Shown here piece after piece: positions 24,057 to 29,124 of a DNA stretch of 29,124 nucleotides (the first letter of the stretch is position 1; each line of letters begins with the position of its first letter). The notes beneath the pieces are model-generated. The model worked only from the letters and a program-made list of their open reading frames with translations, had not been told where the DNA came from and did not search any database. The DNA comes from JAZDJP01 sp043803805 (GTDB taxonomy: Bacteria; Planctomycetota; JAZDJP01). The position numbers and the translations under genes are program-made. Where the stretch lies: positions 1 to 29,124 of the forward strand of contig JAZDJP010000048.1 of NCBI GenBank assembly GCA_043803805.1, in the 5' to 3' direction.

Positions 24057-24305
24057 CTACTTCTTCTCGGCCAACTTTTTTTCAAGGTACTGAATGGCGT
24101 GGCCGACCGTCTGGATTTTCTCCGCGTCCTCGTCCGGGATATTGATGCCGAACTGATCCTCGAACTCCATGACGAGCTCGACGGTATCGAGTGAATCCGC
24201 GCCGAGGTCGTTGATGAAGGAGGTCTCCGGCGTCACCTTCTCCTTCCCGACGCCGAGCTGTTCGCACACAATGCCGATGACCTTCTCCTGTATCTCCGCC
24301 GACAT
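24057..24305 (-). CDS. acpP: Acyl carrier protein
   Basis: 82-aa acidic helical carrier of growing acyl chains. Ser38 in the GADSLDTVELVMEFED motif receives the 4'-phosphopantetheine arm. The sequence (start MSAEIQEKVIGIVCEQLG, then INDLGADSLD) is canonical for fatty-acid ACP. GGAGGA 6 nt before the ATG is a strong ribosome site, fitting the high expression expected. It lies between fabG and fabF as in many bacteria. A 147-bp gap to fabG holds nothing recognised. It is also the likely acyl donor for a FeeM-type enzyme such as the one encoded at 13738-15996. Confidence 0.97.
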   Translation of the reverse strand: MSAEIQEKVIGIVCEQLGVGKEKVTPETSFINDLGADSLDTVELVMEFEDQFGINIPDEDAEKIQTVGHAIQYLEKKLAEKK

Positions 24306-24452
24306 AATATTCCTCCTAATGATTTATTTCGGTCAGCCAGCAAAAAACCGTCCGGTCCCGTCCGCTCACCACCCCCTTCCCGAAACAAACGCACCACTAA
24401 GATGTTCGACAAACGCATCCATGTCAACAAAAACAATCTTCCGGACCGCCAA

Positions 24453-25196
24453 TTACATCCCCAGCCCCCCCGTCACGTGGAGGACATGCCCCGTCACATA
24501 GTCGGCGTCGGGGCCCGCCAGGAACCGCACCGCCCGCGCCACGTCGTCCGGGGCGCCCAGGCGTCCCAGGGGCACATTCGCCAGCATCGCCTTTTTCACG
24601 TCCTCGGGCAGATTCTTCGTCATGACCGTGTCGATAAAACCCGGCGCGACGGCGTTCACGGTGATGTTGCGGCTGGCCAGCTCCTTCGCCGCGGTCCTGG
24701 TGAGCCCGATAAGTCCCGCCTTGGAGGCCGAGTAGTTCGCCTGGCCGGCGTTTCCGATGACGCCGACGATTGAAGCGACGTTCACGATCCGGCCCCGGCG
24801 CTGCTTCATCATGGGCCGGGCCACCGCCTTGAGACAGAGGAACGCCCCTTTCAGGTTCACGGCAAGCACCTTGTCCCACTCCTCGTCGCTCATCCGGATC
24901 AGCAGATTGTCCCGGGTGATGCCGGCGTTGTTGACCAGGATGTCCACCCGGCCCCATTTCGCCTGGACCGTCTCCACGATTTTCTCGATGTCCGCCAGAT
25001 TCGTGACATCCGCCTTGAACGCGAGCGTCTCCACGGAAAATGCCTCGGCCACCGCCTTCGCCGTGGCCTCCGCCTCATCGGAAAGGACGTCGAGGACGGC
25101 GACATTCGCCCCCCACTCCGCAAGGCGCTCCGCGACGCAACGCCCGATGCCCCGCGCCCCGCCCGTCACAAGCGCAACCTGTCCCTTGAGCACCAT
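24453..25196 (-). CDS. fabG: 3-oxoacyl-ACP reductase
   Basis: NADPH-dependent SDR enzyme (247 aa) performing the first reduction of the fatty acid elongation cycle. Cofactor motif TGGARGIG (11-18), NNAGITRDNLL (89-99), Asn114, and the catalytic triad Ser142, Tyr155 and Lys159 (YSASK), then VAPGFIDTVMT. NNAGITRDNL and the C-terminal HVTGGLGM are typical of FabG and separate it from the other SDR in this window. An AGGGGGTG stretch precedes the ATG. The gap to fabD is filled by a long heptamer array. Confidence 0.96.
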   Translation of the reverse strand: MVLKGQVALVTGGARGIGRCVAERLAEWGANVAVLDVLSDEAEATAKAVAEAFSVETLAFKADVTNLADIEKIVETVQAKWGRVDILVNNAGITRDNLLIRMSDEEWDKVLAVNLKGAFLCLKAVARPMMKQRRGRIVNVASIVGVIGNAGQANYSASKAGLIGLTRTAAKELASRNITVNAVAPGFIDTVMTKNLPEDVKKAMLANVPLGRLGAPDDVARAVRFLAGPDADYVTGHVLHVTGGLGM

Positions 25197-25212
25197 CCCG
25201 CACCCCCTGGTT

Positions 25213-25360
25213 AAACACCAAACACCAAATCACAAACACCAAACAAATGCCAATACCCAATTACCAATTATCAAACACACAATATCCGATCTTCGCCGTT
25301 GTTTGGTAATTGATGTTTGATTCATTGGTGATTGTTTGGTGTTTGTGATTTGGTTATTGG
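25213..25360. repeat. Heptameric AAACACC-type arrays, inverted pair (fabD-fabG gap)
   Basis: The left arm is nine consecutive 7-mers, AAACACC twice, AAATCAC, AAACACC, AAACAAA, TGCCAAT, ACCCAAT, TACCAAT, TATCAAA (25213-25275). The right arm (25298-25360) has the complementary TTTGGTN/TTGATN units, mostly 7 bp apart with one 8-bp step, and runs to the fabD stop codon. The pair could form a stem of up to about 60 bp in the operon mRNA. The stretch is very AT-rich compared with the genes around it. Confidence 0.8.
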
Positions 25361-26284
25361 TTATTTTTCCTCACCCCCCACCCCCGCGTCACCGCCCGCG
25401 TTCACAACGTTCACGTTCGGATCAATCCGCTTGATCATCCCGGCCAGCGTCTTTCCCGGGCCGACTTCGTGAAATTCCGTCACGCCGTCCGCCATCATCC
25501 GCCGCACGCACTTTTCCCAAAGCACCGGCTCGACAATCTGGCGGGCCAGTTTTGCCCGGAGAACGCCCGGGTCCGCCGATGGCTCGGCATCCACGTTGGA
25601 AACAACCGGAAACCGCGGGGCCCGGATCACGACGCCCGCGAGCGCCCGTTCCAGATTCTCCGCGGCCGGCTTCATGAGCGGGGAATGGAAGGCGCCGCTG
25701 ACCTTGAGCGGCATGGCGCGTTTGATCCCCTTCGTTTTCGCCAGGGCGACGAGGTCCCCCAGGGCCGCATTCTCCCCGGCCACCACCACCTGCCCCGGGG
25801 CGTTCAGGTTCGCGACCACGAGGACGCGCCCCTTCGCCGCCTCCGCGCAGAGCGCCCGCGCGGCGGATTCATCCGCCCCCACCAGGGCCACCAGGCCGCC
25901 CGACACGGCCTTCGACGCCTCGATCATGTACCGACCGCGCTTGCGAACGATGTCCACCGCGGCCTCGAATTCCATCGCGCCGGCGAAGACCAGGGCCGTG
26001 TATTCCCCCAGACTCAGGCCCGCCGCGACGGACGCCTTCGCCTTCACCGGGGCAGGAACGTCCTCCAAACATGCCAGCGCCGTCACCAGAAGCGCCGGCT
26101 GGCAGACGTCGGTGGATTCGAGGGCCTCCGCCGGGCCTTCGAAGCAGATCTTCGCGAGATCGAAACCCAGGACGGCCCGGGCGCGTTCGAAAAGCCCCCG
26201 GGCCGCGGCGGACCGCCCGAACACGCTCTTCCCCATCCCGACAATCTGGGCCCCCTGGCCGGGGAAGACGAATGCCACGCTCAT
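25361..26284 (-). CDS. fabD: Malonyl-CoA:ACP transacylase
   Basis: Loads malonyl groups from CoA onto ACP for chain elongation. The 307-aa protein begins MSVAFVFPGQGAQ; the nucleophile is Ser91 in GLSLGEYTAL (Leu instead of the commoner His before it), and His200 in VSGAFHSPLM completes the dyad, with VVANLNAPGQVVVAG and the late FHEVGPGKTLAGM typical of the family. ATG at 26284 is chosen for the FPGQG start and GAGGAG upstream; the longer in-frame extension is translated heptamer repeat. The tail GVGGEEK meets the repeat array directly. Confidence 0.96.
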   Translation of the reverse strand: MSVAFVFPGQGAQIVGMGKSVFGRSAAARGLFERARAVLGFDLAKICFEGPAEALESTDVCQPALLVTALACLEDVPAPVKAKASVAAGLSLGEYTALVFAGAMEFEAAVDIVRKRGRYMIEASKAVSGGLVALVGADESAARALCAEAAKGRVLVVANLNAPGQVVVAGENAALGDLVALAKTKGIKRAMPLKVSGAFHSPLMKPAAENLERALAGVVIRAPRFPVVSNVDAEPSADPGVLRAKLARQIVEPVLWEKCVRRMMADGVTEFHEVGPGKTLAGMIKRIDPNVNVVNAGGDAGVGGEEK

Positions 26285-26314
26285 ATCTCGCTCCTCGTCA
26301 TCCGTATCTTGCAG

Positions 26315-26456
26315 AAACACCAAACAACAAATAACAATCACCAAACAATTACCAAATCCCAATACCCAATCACCAGACGAAGGGCGTTTGCGTTTGGAAA
26401 TTGGATGTCGGGTATTGGTGTTTGTTTGATGTTTGTAATTTGGTGATTGGCGATTT
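26315..26456. repeat. Heptameric AAACACC-type arrays, inverted pair (fabH-fabD gap)
   Basis: The left arm (26315-26374) is AAACACC, AAACAAC, AAATAAC, AATCACC, then an 11-nt unit (AAACAATTACC), then AAATCCC, AATACCC, AATCACC. The right arm (26393-26456), read on the opposite strand, has four 7-mers, an 11-nt unit (AAACAAACACC), then three 7-mers. The two arms thus share unit count and the position of the irregular unit. The same repeat family lies in the next gap of the operon (25213-25360). Confidence 0.82.
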
Positions 26457-26508
26457 CATGTCCCCCGCCTTTCCCTCACCGCCGTTCGACTTCCCCCGTC
26501 CTCTCCAC

Positions 26509-27489
26509 CTACCACTCAATGAGCGTCGCCCCCCATGTCATCCCCGCGCCGACGGTGACCAGGGCCACGAGTTCGCCTTTTTTGATATGGTCCGCCACGC
26601 CGTCCAGAGCCACGATGATCGAGGCCGCCGACATGTTGCCGTAGCGGTCGAGGTTGATCACCACCTTCTCCATCGGCATCCCGAACCGCTTCGCCATGGC
26701 CTCGATGATGCGGATGTTGGCCTGGTGCGGGATGAGCCAGTCGAGATCCTCGGGCTTGCGCCCGCACCGTTCGAGGACGCGCACCAACGCCTCCTCCATG
26801 GCGCGAACCGCGTTCCGGAACGTCTCCGCCCCGTCCATCTTGATGTAGTGGAGCCCCTTGTCCACCGATTCATGCGTGGCCGGCGTCCGCGACCCGCCCG
26901 CCGGAATATTGAGGACGTTCGTGAGCCGCCCGTCCGACCTCATGTACCCGCCGAGAATGACATGCCCCGCGCCGGGCGCGACGGGCCCGATGAGGGCCGC
27001 GCCCGCCCCGTCCCCGAAGAGGACGCAGGTCGAGCGGTCCGTCCAGTCCACGAATTTCGACAGCACTTCCGACGCCACGACGAGCACCCGCCGGTATCCA
27101 CTGGCGGCGACAAGCCCCCGCCCAAGCTCCAGGGCGTAGACGAACCCGCTGCAGGCGGCGGCCACATCCATCGCCGCGGCGTTCTCCGCCCCGATCGCCG
27201 CCTGGATGAAACAGGCCGTGGAGGGCAACAACATGTCCGGGGTGAGCGTCGCGGTGAGGATGCAGTCCACGTCGGCGGCCGGCACACCGGCGCGCGCCAG
27301 GCACTGCCGGGCGGCCACCGCCCCGAGATCGGATGTCGCGATGTCGGGCGCGGCGATCCGCCGCTCGCGGATGCCGCTGCGGGTGCGGATCCATTCGTCG
27401 GACGTCTCGACCATTTTCTCAAGGTCCGCGTTCGTCCGGACGTTGTCGGGCAGACCGCTTCCGGTAGAGAGGATGCCAACGTGAATCAT
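26509..27489 (-). CDS. fabH: Beta-ketoacyl-ACP synthase III
   Basis: Starts fatty acid synthesis by condensing an acyl-CoA primer with malonyl-ACP. The 326-aa protein has Cys113 in DVAAACSGFVYAL, His255 in IPHQANIRI and Asn285 in RYGNMSAAS, the Cys-His-Asn set of KAS III. N-terminal TSDEWIRTRSGIRERRIA and C-terminal VGAGMTWGATLIEW are typical. Its ATG overlaps the plsX stop (ATGA), indicating coupled translation. The gap to fabD downstream holds a heptamer array. Confidence 0.97.
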   Translation of the reverse strand: MIHVGILSTGSGLPDNVRTNADLEKMVETSDEWIRTRSGIRERRIAAPDIATSDLGAVAARQCLARAGVPAADVDCILTATLTPDMLLPSTACFIQAAIGAENAAAMDVAAACSGFVYALELGRGLVAASGYRRVLVVASEVLSKFVDWTDRSTCVLFGDGAGAALIGPVAPGAGHVILGGYMRSDGRLTNVLNIPAGGSRTPATHESVDKGLHYIKMDGAETFRNAVRAMEEALVRVLERCGRKPEDLDWLIPHQANIRIIEAMAKRFGMPMEKVVINLDRYGNMSAASIIVALDGVADHIKKGELVALVTVGAGMTWGATLIEW

Positions 27490-28508
27490 GCCACGGGCCT
27501 CGCGAAATGGAAATTGGCGAGCGCGGTAACGATCCGGTCATTCACCCGGTGTTGCGCGAATTCGCCCCCCACCCGGATGGCATGGCGGATGCCGTGGGCC
27601 TCCGTGCTTCCGTGCGCGATGATGACGCCGCCGCTCACGCCCAGAAGCGGCGCCCCGCCGTACTCCGAACTGTCCAAGCTGTCGCGCACGGCCTGGAACG
27701 CCGGCCGGCAGAGCCACCCGCCCACCTTCGTCCGAAGATTCTTTCCGATGTTCTTCCGGACGACCTTGAAAATGACCTCCGAGAGCCCCTCCGCCACCTT
27801 GAGAACGACATTCCCCACGAACCCCTCGCACACGACGATGTCGCAGGTCCCCTTGAAGACGTCGCGACCCTCCACATTGCCCTGGAAATGGAATGGCGAC
27901 CGCTCGAACAAATGGAATGTCCTGCGCACCAGATCATTCCCCTTGCCGGTCTCCTCGCCGATGTTGAGGAGGCCGACGGACGGGTTCGGAAGGCCCAAAA
28001 CCTCCCCGGCGAACACCTGCGCCATGAGACCGTACTGAAGGAGATGAAGCGGCTTGCAGTAAATGTTGGCCCCCACGTCAATCATGACGCAGATGCCGCC
28101 CTTCTCGGTGGGGAAGGCGACGGCGATGCCGGGCCGGCGAACCCCCGGCAGCAATCCGAGACGCATCATGGCGGCCGCGACGACCGCGCCGGTGTTCCCC
28201 GCGGAAACCAGGGCGTCCGCACGACCTTCCTTGACGAGGTCCGCCGCCACCCGGATGGAGGCGTCGGGCTTGCGCCGCAACCCCTCGACGGGAGACTCGT
28301 CCATCCCGATAATCTGGGAGGCGTGGTGGATCTCGAGGCGCGACCGATCCGACGGGGCGGCGGACGCCAATTCCCGCTCCACGGCCTCCCGATCCCCGAC
28401 CAGGATGATGTGGCAATCCGGGTAAAGGCGGTTGGCCTCCACGGCGCCGCGGACGACCTCCCGCGGCGCGTGGTCCCCGCCCATGGCGTCAACGGCAATC
28501 CGAATCAT
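27486..28508 (-). CDS. plsX: Phosphate acyltransferase PlsX
   Basis: Converts acyl-ACP to acyl-phosphate, feeding PlsY in phospholipid synthesis; a peripheral membrane enzyme. The 340-aa protein starts IRIAVDAMGGDHAPREVV and carries the family stretches SAGNTGAVVAAAM, RPGIAVAFPTEKG, MIDVGANIYCKP, LLNIGEETGKGN, VVCEGFVGNVVLKVAEG and EYGGAPLLGVSGGVIIAHG. GAAGGGA upstream of the ATG is a plausible ribosome site. It lies between rpmF and fabH, the classical order linking ribosome and membrane synthesis. Confidence 0.97.
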   Translation of the reverse strand: MIRIAVDAMGGDHAPREVVRGAVEANRLYPDCHIILVGDREAVERELASAAPSDRSRLEIHHASQIIGMDESPVEGLRRKPDASIRVAADLVKEGRADALVSAGNTGAVVAAAMMRLGLLPGVRRPGIAVAFPTEKGGICVMIDVGANIYCKPLHLLQYGLMAQVFAGEVLGLPNPSVGLLNIGEETGKGNDLVRRTFHLFERSPFHFQGNVEGRDVFKGTCDIVVCEGFVGNVVLKVAEGLSEVIFKVVRKNIGKNLRTKVGGWLCRPAFQAVRDSLDSSEYGGAPLLGVSGGVIIAHGSTEAHGIRHAIRVGGEFAQHRVNDRIVTALANFHFARPVA

Positions 28509-28590
28509 ATCCCTTCACGAAACGCGGAGTTACAAAACGGGAACCGCAGGGGAGGCACGCCCGGGGAGGGCGCGAACACCGAAAAGCAAC

Positions 28591-28609
28591 GGGACGGAAA
28601 TCCCGTCCC
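28591..28609. terminator. Hairpin between rpmF and plsX, possible attenuator
   Basis: GGGACGG (28591-28597) and CCGTCCC (28603-28609) form a perfect 7-bp stem with a 5-nt loop. On the transcribed (minus) strand it is followed by GTTGCTTTTC, a weak T-tract. It may partly terminate or process the mRNA after rpmF, letting L32 be made in excess of the lipid enzymes. Confidence 0.35.
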
Positions 28610-28671
28610 CGCATAACAACGCAATACAGTCCCCGATAGCGCTCCTGAGTGTTCCCTCGTGGCCCGGCGGA

Positions 28672-28854
28672 CTAGGCCTCCTCGACGTGGACGACCTCAC
28701 GACCCGCATAATAACCACAATGAGGACACACGCAGTGCGGCGGCTTCGCCTGGTTGCACCGAGGGCACTTGCCGAGGCTCGGGGCCACGAGGAAGTCGTT
28801 GGCGCGCCGCAGGCGCGTACGGGAATGGGAATGACGGCGTTTCGGATTAGCCAT
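28672..28854 (-). CDS. rpmF: 50S ribosomal protein L32
   Basis: 60-aa ribosomal protein starting MANPKRRHSHSRTRLRRAND, the L32 signature, with a zinc-ribbon Cys set Cys30-x2-Cys33 ... Cys43-x2-Cys46 (KCPRC, CVCPHC). It is the zinc-binding (C+) form. It is the first gene of the lipid-synthesis operon, behind a near-consensus promoter. No YceD/DUF177 gene, its common upstream partner, is present before it in the window. Confidence 0.97.
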   Translation of the reverse strand: MANPKRRHSHSRTRLRRANDFLVAPSLGKCPRCNQAKPPHCVCPHCGYYAGREVVHVEEA

Positions 28855-28877
28855 GATTTCTCACTTGAAAGGGGGGG

Positions 28878-28906
28878 ATTCTAATGCGTCCGGGGGGAGT
28901 TGTCAA
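28878..28906 (-). promoter_or_regulatory. Near-consensus sigma-70 promoter of the rpmF-plsX-fab operon
   Basis: On the minus strand, perfect TTGACA (28906-28901), a 17-bp spacer and TAGAAT (28883-28878). Expected start near 28871 gives a leader of about 17 nt before rpmF. The sequence just after the -10 is a run of seven C. Confidence 0.8.
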
Positions 28907-28939
28907 TCGGATTTCGTCGCTCGGATCACGGATCAGCAA

Positions 28940-28973
28940 CAGTGCTGAGTTCTGGGTGCTGAGTGCTGAGTCA
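28940..28973 (+). repeat. Heptameric TGAGTNC array
   Basis: CAGTGC, then TGAGTTC, TGGGTGC, TGAGTGC and TGAGTCA in exact 7-bp register. Same family as 8515-8601, here as a single arm upstream of the rpmF promoter. No opposite-orientation partner is seen before the window ends. Confidence 0.8.
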
Positions 28974-29028
28974 GACAGAATTCAGACGTGGTTCGTCCCT
29001 CGCAGAAACACCGCGGAGTCGGGAACCG

Positions 29029-29049
29029 GAATCGTGATTCGAGATTCGC
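29029..29049 (+). repeat. Heptameric GANTCGN array
   Basis: Three tandem units, GAATCGT, GATTCGA and GATTCGC. This is the family found in reverse orientation inside mutY and at the SDR start. Confidence 0.7.
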
Positions 29050-29073
29050 AGGAGGAAATCACGGCATTTGGAG

Positions 29074-29124
29074 GGCTCGCCTCCCGGCGAGCCGAATCAT
29101 GTACGGCGGCGCAGAAGCGCCGCC
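29074..29124. repeat. Two tandem perfect hairpins at the window end
   Basis: GGCTCGCC (29074-29081) pairs with GGCGAGCC (29086-29093) around TCCC; GGCGGCGC (29105-29112) pairs with GCGCCGCC (29117-29124) around AGAA. Both are perfect 8-bp stems with 4-nt loops, 11 bp apart. They may be a REP-type dispersed unit or the terminator region of a gene beyond the window; no T-tract is visible. Confidence 0.6.

Noticed and set aside
21591..24194. 867-codon open frame on the plus strand
   Set aside because: It is antisense to the acyl-CoA dehydrogenase, fabF and part of acpP, all with complete motifs and ribosome sites. Long antisense frames are expected from GC-rich third positions. Its His/Arg-rich translation matches no family.
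25213..26456. CRISPR-like arrays
   Set aside because: Units are 7 bp, degenerate and contiguous, with no unique spacers of 25-40 bp and no cas genes.
26401..28038. 545-codon open frame on the plus strand
   Set aside because: Antisense to fabH and plsX, begins in a heptamer repeat, and its product is low-complexity Arg/His/Asp sequence.

Overview
The window is GC-rich bacterial chromosome of about 29 kb. It mixes housekeeping operons (glycolysis, base-excision repair, purine synthesis, fatty acid synthesis) with several less ordinary loci. An uncultured lineage in or near the PVC group (Planctomycetota/Verrucomicrobiota/Lentisphaerota or a neighbouring candidate phylum) fits best. The reasons are an ECF sigma factor carrying a very long membrane-linked C-terminal extension, a transposase type I associate with such genomes, and abundant short-period intergenic repeats. 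This placement is inference; there is no rRNA gene to test it. No rRNA, tRNA or CRISPR array was found.

Layout. 97-1054: truncated DDE transposase whose ribosome site lies in a strong hairpin. 1289-2688: class II fructose-bisphosphate aldolase plus a small membrane protein. 2768-2863: paired hairpins between convergent genes. 2897-4273: orphan NtrC-type response regulator. 4385-4517: MITE-like structured element. 4531-6870: ECF sigma factor fused to membrane, PrcB-like and Cys-rich domains. 6952-11194 (minus): udg-mutY-SDR-nagA-flavin reductase, with udg and mutY coupled by an ATGA overlap. 11317-12009: lipoprotein of different base composition. 12086-17833: two near-duplicate PaaK-like adenylate-forming proteins flanking a FeeM-like N-acyltransferase fused to a TPR-type helical region. 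17889-20722: purD and guaB. 20723-21587: a repeat-rich gap with a 65-aa conserved membrane protein. 21588-28906 (minus): rpmF-plsX-fabH-fabD-fabG-acpP-fabF plus an acyl-CoA dehydrogenase, from a near-consensus sigma-70 promoter at 28878-28906. 28940-29124: repeats and hairpins.

Two things stand out. First, the 12.0-17.8 kb locus looks like a small acyl-transfer or signalling module. A FeeM-type synthase fused to a TPR region shares a divergent promoter region with one activating-enzyme-like gene, and a second copy of that gene overlaps it tail-to-tail. Second, many intergenic gaps carry degenerate short-unit tandem arrays with a period of mostly exactly 7 bp (one family 8 bp). At least five unrelated unit sequences occur (TGAGTNN, AGCGNNT, GANTCGN, AAACACC-like, GAGTCNNN). 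They are usually arranged as a left arm and an opposite-orientation right arm able to fold into a hairpin, and one family also sits inside the mutY coding sequence. Three operons (response regulator, udg-mutY, purD) also appear to start with leaderless mRNAs, judged from -10 boxes 6-8 nt before the start codon.
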